Origin: UBA974 sp002292405
GTDB lineage: Bacteria; Bacteroidota; Bacteroidia; Flavobacteriales_D; Sanyastnellaceae
NCBI GenBank assembly: GCA_943842425.1
Contig: CALTBR010000001.1
Span: forward strand, 496,001-560,000
Direction: 5' to 3'
Length of the DNA: 64,000 nt
Within the stretch, counting starts at the first letter, position 1. Every line of letters begins with the position of its first letter. The notes beneath the pieces are model-generated. The model made no database searches, had not been told where the DNA came from, and was given only the letters and a program-made list of their open reading frames with translations. A program made the translations under genes and the position numbers. Positions 1-7,436 of the stretch are shown here, piece after piece.

Positions 1-377
1 TCTCCTTCGCTATTAACGAGTAATACTCCGTCACGCGCAATTAGATGTCCGGTCTTAGAATCGTACGTCCCTCTACCGCCACTTAATTTAGCTCTATTTG
101 TAATTCTATCTCCTTCAATATAAAGTGTAAACCCCTCGTCAACCTGCCAAATATCGTTATTTTCAAACCGCTCCAATTTTCCAGCCTCTAATACATTTCG
201 AACTTCCCCTTTTTCAGAATATTGAAACGAACCATCAATAATAACTTGAATTGAAAGCGATGTATCTAATTCGTCACCTGGGCTAGCTTCTGCGAGTTGA
301 TCACCCACATCACATCCTATTGCTACTATGAAAACACAATATACTAGAGAGATTTTAAGACTGTAAACACGAGCCAT
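1..377 (-). CDS. lptC: LptC-like LPS export periplasmic protein, 3' part missing
   Basis: The reverse complement reads from ATG at 377 without a stop to the window edge, giving the first 125 or so residues. The N-terminus is hydrophobic and ends in a lipobox-like VAIGC, so a membrane-anchored or lipoprotein form is likely. The rest is beta-rich, with segments such as GDRITNRAKLSGGRGTYD and LIARDGVLLVNSEG, which resemble the LptC/OstA fold that hands lipopolysaccharide from LptBFG to LptA. The start overlaps the stop of the upstream TPR gene (TAATG). In Flavobacteriales an LptC gene commonly follows coaX, an outer-membrane protein and a TPR protein, which is the order here. The assignment rests on fold-like pattern plus neighbourhood, since the C-terminus is not visible. 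Confidence 0.72.
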   Translation of the reverse strand, partial: MARVYSLKISLVYCVFIVAIGCDVGDQLAEASPGDELDTSLSIQVIIDGSFQYSEKGEVRNVLEAGKLERFENNDIWQVDEGFTLYIEGDRITNRAKLSGGRGTYDSKTGHLIARDGVLLVNSEG

Positions 378-1777
378 TAACGTACTCTAATTATTGTACT
401 TTCTCCTGAGCATGGACAACCTGCAACATCTTTCACTGTAAACGTTCCACCAGCTTGAAGACCTAATGAAAAGACTTCGTCTATAGTTGGATATTGTTTT
501 GACACTTTACTCATTCTCTTGTCAGCTTTTTCAGAAAGTTCTGGGTTCATTCTCTTAGCACGATTATAGTAATCATGTGCCACCCAGTAAACAGATCGTT
601 TTCCAAGAGCTCCGTCATTACAAGAGTTCGATGCACTTGCAATAGCATCGCCGATCAGCATAATTGCATCAGCGTTTTCGGGCTCAAGTGCAAGAAGTTG
701 ATTCGCATAGCGACGGGCTGTATTTGATTTCTTTAATGCACTTGCAATTTGGCCTGTTTTAAGTAAATAAGTAGCCTGTTCGGGACAGCTATCACAAAGA
801 GATACAGCTTCCTCCATATAATCGAAACTCTCATTTAACTTAGATAGCTTTGCGTAGCTCATTCCGATTGCATAAGCAGCTTTGGCACTAGGCTCTTGAT
901 CGTAAATAGCAGTTGCTACAGGTAGAAACAGTTCATTTTCAGTACACTCTCTGTTTGTGAGTAGGCTTAGAACTTTTTTCTTTAATTCAAAATTTTCAGG
1001 CTCAATTTCAACACTTGCCTGTAAAACAGGGACCATATCATCACATTGAGCAATGGCAATGAATGTTTTTTCAATATTGGCTTTAGCCCTAGCGTACCCT
1101 TTTAGGTCTTTTTCTTTTCCAGCTTCTTCTGCAACGGCAATTGCTGTATTACAGTACTCCATTAACATAAGGTAGTCAGTTAGCATTCCAGCTTTCCTTA
1201 CTAATCCAGCCTCTTTATCAATCTTATTGATGGCTTTCATTGTATAGAAAGAAGTTACGTAATAGCCACTTAATACTGATGCAGAACTCTTAGCCTCAAG
1301 ACACTCGATGCTTTCTTCAAACATCTCAAAAGCGACCTCGGCAGAATCCTTGTTAAATTTGTAGAAGTCTGATGCTGCACGACCTAAAACACCACATCTA
1401 TTCTTGGGTTTTTTAGTTGTAGAAGGGAAAAGTTCCATTCGCATATCATAAACCCACATTAAACTATCTATTAGGACAGCCTTTCGAGTTTCATCGCCAG
1501 CCTGGTCAGCATTCTTGATTTCGTTCTTCAAGAATAGAGCACCATGCGAGTAAAGAGATTCCTGAACCCTATCTGGACATACATCACAAGCCTTCTCCCA
1601 TTGCTGATAAGCTTCTGAATAATTCTTTTGCTTGTTATAACTTTTGTAAACACTTAGCGCCTCCTTACATAGAATCTGCTCATTCTCAGTTTCTCCGTAT
1701 TTATTTCCATTCTGTGCTAAAATGCTTGTAGGTAAAGCAATAATAAGGAGTATAAAAATATTTTTAATTGTATTCAT
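377..1777 (-). CDS. Secreted TPR protein
   Basis: 466 residues from ATG at 1777. A TTG four codons upstream (1789) is possible, but the ATG puts a clean signal peptide (NIFILLIIALPTSILAQ) at the N-terminus. The mature part is helical with degenerate tetratricopeptide repeats, clearest around residues 260-390 where segments such as AAYAIGMSYAKLSKLNESFDY and ANQLLALEPENADAIMLIGD occur. Several Cys pairs (CDVCP, CDSCP, CPCSG) suggest disulfides in the periplasm. It lies 8 bases downstream of an outer-membrane protein gene and overlaps the following lptC-like gene, so the three are probably one transcript with coaX. A periplasmic scaffold role in envelope biogenesis is inference; no specific family function is recognised. 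Confidence 0.8.
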   Translation of the reverse strand: MNTIKNIFILLIIALPTSILAQNGNKYGETENEQILCKEALSVYKSYNKQKNYSEAYQQWEKACDVCPDRVQESLYSHGALFLKNEIKNADQAGDETRKAVLIDSLMWVYDMRMELFPSTTKKPKNRCGVLGRAASDFYKFNKDSAEVAFEMFEESIECLEAKSSASVLSGYYVTSFYTMKAINKIDKEAGLVRKAGMLTDYLMLMEYCNTAIAVAEEAGKEKDLKGYARAKANIEKTFIAIAQCDDMVPVLQASVEIEPENFELKKKVLSLLTNRECTENELFLPVATAIYDQEPSAKAAYAIGMSYAKLSKLNESFDYMEEAVSLCDSCPEQATYLLKTGQIASALKKSNTARRYANQLLALEPENADAIMLIGDAIASASNSCNDGALGKRSVYWVAHDYYNRAKRMNPELSEKADKRMSKVSKQYPTIDEVFSLGLQAGGTFTVKDVAGCPCSGESTIIRVR

Positions 1778-1785
1778 GAGTTTAA

Positions 1786-3216
1786 TCAATCGTAAAGTTT
1801 AGGCGTAAGCCAAAGATTTTTAAAAAATGGAGCTAATGTTACTCCAAACTGTATACTATAAAGTGATTCTTCAAGAGACTCTTCGAAAACTGTGCCATTA
1901 TCAATTCCGACTCCCCGATGTCCCATTTCAACCCCAAAGTGGACTTTGCTAGTAGACCTGCTTCCTTCTAGCGGTATTGTTACTCCTGCAGAAGCTCTCC
2001 AGCCATGTAATTGGTTTCCTTTAAAAGAAATAGGATATCTATCTAATGCAAACCCAGATTTAAAAGTTGAACGAGATAAAATATTATTGCTACTTCTATC
2101 TGTTCGTGGCTTTACCGTGAACCCTATAGACGAACGAGAGGCTACTGCCCATGTTGCCTCTCCCTCTAGGATGTCGATTTCATTAAAAGATTCAGATACG
2201 ACAGTCCAATCTTCTTCCATAAAATCAGCAGCTAGTAAGACTCTTCTTCCATTCGTATTTTCAAAAACGATCGCTCCACCTATCGAATATTTAGAAGGCA
2301 TCCGGCCTTGTGCATTGAGTAAACTTGTGTAAGAAGCAGTGTCTATGACAGTTTCAATAGTATTTAAAAACTGAACTGTTTCAACGGTTTTTTCATAATC
2401 CGTAAAAAGGTGTACCTCCGGAGCGTAAGTAGCACCTACATATAGACTAGCGCTTCCTTTAAAATTCCTTTCGCGATCATAGTTAGCCCACAATAGTTGA
2501 AAAGCCTGAATTCCAAATAAACCGCCAAGCGATCTATGTCTCATAGATGATCTTGTACGATTGTCTAGGTAGGTCACATCTTCAATATTCAACCTAGCTG
2601 TTGAGATGACTTCCCCAAATAGAAGACTAACCTGAGCACCTAAAGAAACAGCCCGATTTCCAACAAGCACACTATCAGCATTCCCTGCGGGAAGCCATTT
2701 CTTACCCTTAAAAGTGTGAGCATAGCCTAAATAGCTTTTCGCTGTACCACCAGATCCTGTGTAGCTTTCTTTGTAATTGCCCATTAGGGTGTCAGTTTCA
2801 ACTGTTCTTGAAACATTATATCCCTTAGACGAATAAGGAATAACTCCCATCATTACAGCTGAAGAACCTCCCGGTTTCTTCACAACTAGATTTATTCCAC
2901 CTGGTGAACCGTAATTTACAGTTTCAGTAGAATCACCTTCTCTCATGTTAGAGTGATTTAGGTGAATTGAAGACTGGAACAGTGTTGACACACAGCTGGC
3001 CGCCGAAGCTGGTTGGTCAGGATTAATAACATATCCATCAATAATGGGTGAACTTACCCCTCCCATCATGAGTTGAGGAGATGACAAAGTTGGAATTGTA
3101 AGACCCATTCCAAACCTAGACCATGGTGAAGGCTCAGTTTCTTGAGCTGCAATATCTCCGAATGCAAAAGCACACAAAAGAGCCATCGAAACAATACATT
3201 TGTTTACGTTAATCAT
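1786..3216 (-). CDS. Predicted outer-membrane beta-barrel protein
   Basis: 476 residues with an N-terminal signal peptide (MALLCAFAFGDIAAQ) and a long run of alternating polar/hydrophobic strands rich in Gly and aromatic residues. The early segment SPWSRFGMGLTIPTLSSPQL is typical of a conserved Bacteroidota outer-membrane protein found directly downstream of coaX. The fold is probably FadL/porin-like. The gene starts 8 bases after the coaX stop and is followed at once by the secreted TPR gene, so co-expression is likely. Its ligand or partner is unknown. Its repeated association with coaX and lptC across the phylum is a neighbourhood signal only and does not define a substrate. Confidence 0.8.
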   Translation of the reverse strand: MINVNKCIVSMALLCAFAFGDIAAQETEPSPWSRFGMGLTIPTLSSPQLMMGGVSSPIIDGYVINPDQPASAASCVSTLFQSSIHLNHSNMREGDSTETVNYGSPGGINLVVKKPGGSSAVMMGVIPYSSKGYNVSRTVETDTLMGNYKESYTGSGGTAKSYLGYAHTFKGKKWLPAGNADSVLVGNRAVSLGAQVSLLFGEVISTARLNIEDVTYLDNRTRSSMRHRSLGGLFGIQAFQLLWANYDRERNFKGSASLYVGATYAPEVHLFTDYEKTVETVQFLNTIETVIDTASYTSLLNAQGRMPSKYSIGGAIVFENTNGRRVLLAADFMEEDWTVVSESFNEIDILEGEATWAVASRSSIGFTVKPRTDRSSNNILSRSTFKSGFALDRYPISFKGNQLHGWRASAGVTIPLEGSRSTSKVHFGVEMGHRGVGIDNGTVFEESLEESLYSIQFGVTLAPFFKNLWLTPKLYD

Positions 3217-3224
3217 CTTGGCTC

Positions 3225-3989
3225 TTAAATATGTGGAAATAATGCATAATACCCTTTGAGGGTCAAATTTGAATCCGCGAATTTCGGCTCTACTCGGCCG
3301 AGTTCCAAAAATGAACTGTCACCTCCTGTTAAAATAACCCCAATCCCGCTATACTGCTCTCTTAATACCTGCCATCTTCCGATTATTTCTGCGCTAATTC
3401 CGTCTGCAGCACCTTTGATTTGAGCTTCTTCGGATGATAATCCAGTCGTTTCACCTTTAAAAGGTGCCTTTTTATTCCAGACATCCTTCGTGACCTCCTT
3501 CAACGCTGCAGTGCCGATTCTCATAGAATCCAGCCTCAAAGAAATACCTGGTGATATAGCTCCACCTAAGTGCGTTCCATCAACGACTAAATCAAAAGTA
3601 ACACATGTTCCAACATCGACAATTAGCCAGGCATTACCAGTAAGAGCCTCATCAATTACACCCTCTTGTATCGCAAAGGCATTTGCAATTCTATCTGTCC
3701 CTAATGATCCAGGGTTAGTTACATTTGTTCTTAAAGGGTGAGAATCACCATGTCTTAGTTGGGTGACATTTCCTTTAGATTTTAACAATTCGAGTGTATC
3801 GTTAGACCAATTCCCACTACCCGTAATAAGAATATCAATACTCTTTGAGTCAGATTTAGGCAGATTTAAATCAGTCAATATTACTCCTACATCCGTCGTT
3901 GTAACGTTGATCAGTGCGTCATCGCTAAACTCTCCGATTTTCCATCTCGAGTTTCCTTTTTCGATAATCCAAACCCGCTTCACTCCCAT
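3225..3989 (-). CDS. coaX: Type III pantothenate kinase
   Basis: Phosphorylates pantothenate, the first step of coenzyme A synthesis, in the cytoplasm. The 254 residues match the usual family length. The second and third ASKHA-fold motifs are intact: GSLGTDRIANAFA (containing the catalytic Asp) and VDVGTCVTFDLV, followed by GGAISPGISLRLDSM. The first phosphate-binding motif, normally D-x-GNT near the N-terminus, reads IIEKGNSRWKIGEF, so the usual Asp is Glu and the Thr is Ser. The start at 3989 overlaps the end of gldD by 10 bases, placing it in the ssb-gldE-gldD-coaX unit. The function is well supported; the altered first motif is the one oddity. Confidence 0.93.
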   Translation of the reverse strand: MGVKRVWIIEKGNSRWKIGEFSDDALINVTTTDVGVILTDLNLPKSDSKSIDILITGSGNWSNDTLELLKSKGNVTQLRHGDSHPLRTNVTNPGSLGTDRIANAFAIQEGVIDEALTGNAWLIVDVGTCVTFDLVVDGTHLGGAISPGISLRLDSMRIGTAALKEVTKDVWNKKAPFKGETTGLSSEEAQIKGAADGISAEIIGRWQVLREQYSGIGVILTGGDSSFLELGRVEPKFADSNLTLKGYYALFPHI

Positions 3990-4567
3990 GATATTGTTGA
4001 CATTAGTTGTTCAATATCTCTTAAAAGTCTATCTGTTACAGGAGCTGTACTGTCAGAGTTAATTGCATTGTCAAAATATAGAGAGCCCCTTAGAAAATGA
4101 TCGGTACTGTCAGTGACAAAAAACTGTATAGGTGTTGCGACAGGGCCTTCTAGGTGATAAAGCACTCCGGTGGTGTGACTTTCACTCTTCACCGCTCCTT
4201 CAACTCTAATTCGACTAATTCCGCTTGCCTTCATGTCATGACTGAAAACCAATTCCTGTGCATCAATCATAAGTGATTCAAGGTTGTTGTTGATAGGAAC
4301 ATCCGTGCAATGAAGTCTTGCATTAAAGTCTGAAAACCTTAGATTAAACCAACAAGATTTACCCGACTTGTCTGAGTTTACTGTCTCAAGATGGCTATAA
4401 ACAGGTATTTCAAAACTTGAACCACATTTTGTTGTGTCCATCATAAAATCTTGATAAGGTAATGTGATTTTAAAATATCCTTTTTGCCTAGGAATGGGTG
4501 GAGAGTGACACCCAATTAATGCAGAGATCAGCAAAGCATACATGAGATGAAATCTTATTTGTTTCAT
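3980..4567 (-). CDS. gldD: Gliding motility/T9SS lipoprotein GldD
   Basis: 195 residues with a lipoprotein signal ending in ISALIGC, so it is predicted to be lipid-anchored. Just after the lipobox comes the family hallmark PRQKGYFKITLP, the conserved (P)KGY-x-I-x-LP segment of GldD. GldD is required for gliding and for type IX secretion in Flavobacterium johnsoniae, though its exact role is unclear. It starts inside the end of gldE (4-base overlap) and its own end overlaps coaX, so the chain is translationally coupled. The gldE-gldD order is the standard flavobacterial arrangement. The presence of GldD does not by itself show that the cell glides. Confidence 0.93.
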   Translation of the reverse strand: MKQIRFHLMYALLISALIGCHSPPIPRQKGYFKITLPYQDFMMDTTKCGSSFEIPVYSHLETVNSDKSGKSCWFNLRFSDFNARLHCTDVPINNNLESLMIDAQELVFSHDMKASGISRIRVEGAVKSESHTTGVLYHLEGPVATPIQFFVTDSTDHFLRGSLYFDNAINSDSTAPVTDRLLRDIEQLMSTISWE

Positions 4568-5913
4568 TCATCTTTGAGTTTATCACTTTTTACATAAGTT
4601 TCAGTGTCTTCTTGATATAATGGTTTAAGAATAATTTTAACTCTATCTATCAATTTGTTATTACCGGCATCAACTATTAAAGTAACTCCGTCAAAGACGA
4701 TATGTTCTCTTATTCGTGGTATTTTCCCGGCTTGCTCAATAATAAATCCACCGAGTGTATCACTTTCTCCCTTAGCTTCTTCCCAGACCTCTTCTTCCAG
4801 TTTTAAAATTCGATAAAAATCAATTAGAGCAGTTTTACCTTCCATTAAATATGTTATATCATCTAAACGAGAATATGCTATTTCTTCGGCGTCAAACTCA
4901 TCAGTTATATCGCCAACAATTTCCTCTAATACATCTTCTAATGTGATGAGTCCACTAGTACCACCGTATTCATCAACAACAAGAGCCATATGAACTTTTC
5001 GAGTTTGGAATTCTAGAAGCAAATCATCTATCATCATGTTTTCAGGAATGAAAAAGGGGTCACGTAAGAGGTCGTTCCAAGGCGCTACATCTAAATTTAG
5101 TAGAGGTATAAGATCTTTTACATGAAGAACTCCAACGACTTCATCGATAGATCCTTTGTGAATAGGTATTCTTGAATATCCGCTTGCTACTACCGACGCC
5201 CTTAGTACAGGCCATGACTCTTCAAGTGTGAATGATGTAACATCTGTTCTTGGTGTCATTACTTGTTTCGCGTCTTTATCGCCAAACTTGACGATGCGTT
5301 CTAGAATCTCAGCCTCCTCTGTTGATCTTTCTGTACTGTCAGTTAATTTGAGTACATTTTCCAGATCCTTAGCAGATATATCTTGTTTAGGACGAACGAA
5401 ATTTTTATCTACTCTTTTCCCGATTAAAACTAAAGGTTTCCAAATTGGCTTAAGAATTTTTTTACAAATTAAAAGTGTTCGGGACATAAATTTGGCTACT
5501 AAGACGTTGTGTGACGTAGCAAATAATTTAGGGATTACTTCACCAAATAATACAAGTAGCAGAGTTACTCCAGCTACGTGAATTCCTATAACAATCCACG
5601 GATTATTAGGGTCAACTGGAAAAATTTGTTGAGCAGTTACCGTTGCAATTAGTACAATAGCAACATTGATCAAGTTGTTTAAAACAAGTATGGTGGCAAG
5701 TAAATGTCTAGGGCCATCCTTATAGTTGGGCTCTCTAAGAAGCTTTAATACATTTAATGATGATGATTTAGAGTCTTCCTCTAACGAGCTTATATCAGTG
5801 GGTTTTAGAGAGAAGAACGCGACTTCTGAACCTGAAATCAACGCACTTAAAAAAAGAAGAACGGCAATCAACCCTATCTCTAGGTAAGGGTATGAAATAA
5901 AAGAGATAATCAC
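4564..5913 (-). CDS. gldE: GldE, CNNM/CorC-type membrane protein with CBS pair
   Basis: 449 residues. The first 180 or so hold hydrophobic segments of a DUF21/CNNM transmembrane domain (for example LIAVLLFLSALISGSEVAFF and VAGVTLLLVLFGEVIPKLFA). A CBS pair follows at about 210-340 (KQVMTPRTDVTSF, GYSRIPIHKG, VVDEYGGTSGLITLEDVLEE), and a CorC_HlyC domain closes the protein (DTLGGFIIEQAGKIP). GldE is a gliding-associated member of this family, genetically linked to GldD in F. johnsoniae. Related proteins move or sense Mg2+ or other cations, but transport has not been shown for GldE. It overlaps ssb upstream and gldD downstream by 4 bases each, a tight cotranscribed chain. Confidence 0.93.
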   Translation of the reverse strand: MIISFISYPYLEIGLIAVLLFLSALISGSEVAFFSLKPTDISSLEEDSKSSSLNVLKLLREPNYKDGPRHLLATILVLNNLINVAIVLIATVTAQQIFPVDPNNPWIVIGIHVAGVTLLLVLFGEVIPKLFATSHNVLVAKFMSRTLLICKKILKPIWKPLVLIGKRVDKNFVRPKQDISAKDLENVLKLTDSTERSTEEAEILERIVKFGDKDAKQVMTPRTDVTSFTLEESWPVLRASVVASGYSRIPIHKGSIDEVVGVLHVKDLIPLLNLDVAPWNDLLRDPFFIPENMMIDDLLLEFQTRKVHMALVVDEYGGTSGLITLEDVLEEIVGDITDEFDAEEIAYSRLDDITYLMEGKTALIDFYRILKLEEEVWEEAKGESDTLGGFIIEQAGKIPRIREHIVFDGVTLIVDAGNNKLIDRVKIILKPLYQEDTETYVKSDKLKDE

Positions 5914-6266
5914 TTCGATAAGGAATTGTCGCTTTTTTTATCTAACATCTGCATATTGTCCCCGACAATTTCAGTTGAGTAGTGAGTTATGCCTTGTTTG
6001 TCTTCCCACTCTTTTGTTCTTAGCTTACCTTCTATGTACACTTGGGAACCTTTTCGTAAAAATCTTTCAGCAGTTTCAGCTAGACCTCTCCATAGAGTTA
6101 TTTTGTGCCACTCAGTGCGGGTTGTCTTTTCCCCAGTTCTTTTATCATTATAAGTCTCAGAGGTTGCAACAGAGAGCGAACTGACAGCTATATTGTTAGT
6201 TGTATAGCGTGTTTCAGGGTCTTTTCCGAGGTTGCCCACTATAATAACTTTATTGATTCCTGCCAT
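5910..6266 (-). CDS. ssb: Single-stranded DNA-binding protein
   Basis: 118 residues from ATG at 6266, the start that gives the canonical N-terminus MAGINKVIIVGNLGKDPE. The longer open frame up to 6407 adds 47 residues unlike any SSB and is rejected. The OB-fold core is visible in TEWHKITLWRGLAETAERFLRKG, GSQVYIEGKLRT and the aromatic DNA-binding positions W, Y and F. The protein is short and lacks the Gly/Gln-rich linker and the acidic DDDIPF-type tail that recruits partners; it ends DKKSDNSLSK. Bacteroidota often have this compact SSB beside gldE. mutY, which usually lies directly upstream, is absent here. The last 4 bases overlap gldE. Confidence 0.93.
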   Translation of the reverse strand: MAGINKVIIVGNLGKDPETRYTTNNIAVSSLSVATSETYNDKRTGEKTTRTEWHKITLWRGLAETAERFLRKGSQVYIEGKLRTKEWEDKQGITHYSTEIVGDNMQMLDKKSDNSLSK

Positions 6267-6361
6267 GTTAGCGAAGTTAAGTATTCTTATCGAGTTCGCA
6301 CATTTTTCAACAACTTTTAATAGAAAGTCGTTCAGGTGTTTCATATTCAAAGGAATAGGTG

Positions 6362-6388
6362 TATTTTTGCATCCCCTTTTGCGGGGGA
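6362..6388 (+). promoter_or_regulatory. Probable HU promoter -7 element plus leader hairpin
   Basis: TATTTTTG at 6362-6369 matches the Bacteroidota -7 consensus TAnnTTTG. A transcript would start near 6376 and leave a leader of about 65 nt before the HU gene. No good -33 TTTG is seen. A short hairpin (TCCCC/GGGGA arms at 6372-6376 and 6384-6388) lies at the expected start. The element sits in the gap between divergent ssb and HU genes. Confidence 0.4.
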
Positions 6389-6441
6389 CTTTATGATATG
6401 TTGTCATAGAGTGTTATTTATCAAGGAACTATAATTTAAAG

Positions 6442-6729
6442 ATGACAAAAGCCGATATCGTAAGTCAGATAGCTGACAAGACAGGAATGGAAAAGCACGA
6501 CGTACAACTAACAGTTGAGGCATTTATGCGAACAGTACGTGATAATATTGAGAGTGGAGAAAATGTATATCTCCGTGGATTTGGATCCTTCATTGTAAAG
6601 AAAAGAGCTGCAAAGACTGGAAGAAACATCTTAGCTAAAAAGTCGATCCGCATACCTGCTCATAACATTCCCGCATTCAAGCCTGCAAAGGATTTTGTTG
6701 AGAATGTAAAATCTAACGTGTCTGTTTAA
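6442..6729 (+). CDS. HU/IHF-family DNA-binding protein
   Basis: 95 residues, the usual size for a histone-like HU subunit. The pattern is clear: MTKADIVSQIADKTGMEK at the N-terminal helices, GENVYLRGFGSFIVKKRAAKTGRN in the beta-saddle and arm, and IPAHNIPAFKPAKDF at the end with the conserved Pro that inserts into DNA in this family. It bends and compacts DNA in the nucleoid. Bacteroidota carry several HU/IHF paralogues; this one matches the copy typically found divergently from the mutY/ssb-gldE cluster. The gene starts 175 bases from ssb, leaving room for a divergent promoter region, and is followed 12 bases later by a TPR lipoprotein gene. Confidence 0.93.
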   Translation: MTKADIVSQIADKTGMEKHDVQLTVEAFMRTVRDNIESGENVYLRGFGSFIVKKRAAKTGRNILAKKSIRIPAHNIPAFKPAKDFVENVKSNVSV

Positions 6730-6741
6730 GAAATCATATTT

Positions 6742-7245
6742 ATGAAAATCTTTCAGATAATACTATTTTCTACAACACTTTCCTTTGCTAGTTGCGAGTC
6801 TTATTCGTCTTCGGATGTGGATGGTCAACAAATTGTTGTTAGTGAGGAAATAATATTGGAAAACAAGCTGATTGATGAAGCCATAAAAATTATTGAAGGT
6901 GCAGGCCTACCTATGCAAGGAATTGGGACTTTAATGTTATATGCTGATTCTGATTCACCTAACGTTAAGGCTAACTTTTGGTTAGGCAAGTTTGGTGTTC
7001 AGAGTCAACAACTAGAAAAAGCAAAAGCCCGATTTTTAAAAGTTTTAGAAATTGATCCAGAGCATAAAGAAGCACTTAAAAATCTCCTTAATCTATATGT
7101 AAAGATGGAAGATTTTAATGCTGCTGCTGAATTATATAGAAAACATCCATATCTAAAGTCAGATTCGCTATTGACGAAAGACTTAGAGGAAAGTATTAAC
7201 AGATTGGAATCCGACATCAGTGTGGTGTCTGGACCTAACGAATAA
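6742..7245 (+). CDS. TPR-containing lipoprotein
   Basis: 167 residues. The N-terminus is a lipoprotein signal ending in LSFASC, so the mature protein should be lipid-anchored in the envelope. Two or so tetratricopeptide-like units follow between residues 70 and 145, including NFWLGKFGVQSQQLEKAKAR, FLKVLEIDPEHKEALKNLLN and LYVKMEDFNAAAELYRKHPY. Bacteroidota regularly place a small TPR protein between the HU gene and the RNase G gene, and the same order is seen here. It lies 12 bases after HU and 10 bases before the basic miniprotein gene, so all four are likely one transcript. No enzymatic motif is present; a scaffold role is inferred. Confidence 0.85.
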   Translation: MKIFQIILFSTTLSFASCESYSSSDVDGQQIVVSEEIILENKLIDEAIKIIEGAGLPMQGIGTLMLYADSDSPNVKANFWLGKFGVQSQQLEKAKARFLKVLEIDPEHKEALKNLLNLYVKMEDFNAAAELYRKHPYLKSDSLLTKDLEESINRLESDISVVSGPNE

Positions 7246-7255
7246 ATTATTTGTC

Positions 7256-7348
7256 ATGCCAAGCGGAAAAAAGCGCAAGCGTCATAAAATGTCTACGCAC
7301 AAGCGTAAAAAGAGATTACGTAAGAATCGTCACAAGAAGAAGAAGTAA
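7256..7348 (+). CDS. 30-residue Lys/Arg-rich ribosomal-type miniprotein (bS22/mS38 COX24-like)
   Basis: A complete 30-codon frame runs from ATG at 7256 to TAA at 7346-7348. The product begins MPSGKKRKRHKMSTHKRKK, continues RLRKNRHKKKK, and has 22 Lys, Arg or His residues out of 30. The spacing of KRKRHKM, THKRKKR and RHKKKK fits the AURKAIP1/COX24 C-terminal family, whose members are the mitochondrial ribosomal protein mS38 and mycobacterial bS22, both bound to the small ribosomal subunit near the decoding centre. A near-identical miniprotein is common in Bacteroidota and usually lies just before the RNase G gene, as here. A ribosomal role in this organism is inferred from family membership. 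It is small enough to be missed by automatic annotation. Confidence 0.85.
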   Translation: MPSGKKRKRHKMSTHKRKKRLRKNRHKKKK

Positions 7349-7393
7349 TCATTTCTCTGAGCTGCTTGGTTTAAGAAGTGGCTAAGAGACGTG

Positions 7394-7401
7394 TAATTTT
7401 G
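7394..7401 (+). promoter_or_regulatory. Candidate -7 promoter element for the RNase G gene
   Basis: TAATTTTG matches the Bacteroidota TAnnTTTG -7 consensus. A TTTA 20 bases upstream (7370-7373) is one base off the -33 TTTG. A start near 7408 would give a leader of about 30 nt containing a CCTAT/ATAGG stem (7407-7421). Evidence is motif and position only. Confidence 0.38.
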
Positions 7402-7436
7402 TTTGCCTATTTGATATAGGCTTCAATTTATATACG

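Noticed and set aside
1892..2332. Plus-strand frame opposite the outer-membrane protein
   Set aside because: Antisense shadow with a Pro/Ser-rich, non-family product.
6267..6407. 47-residue N-terminal extension of SSB
   Set aside because: Unlike any SSB; MAGINKVIIVGNLGKD is the canonical start and the extension crosses the divergent promoter region.
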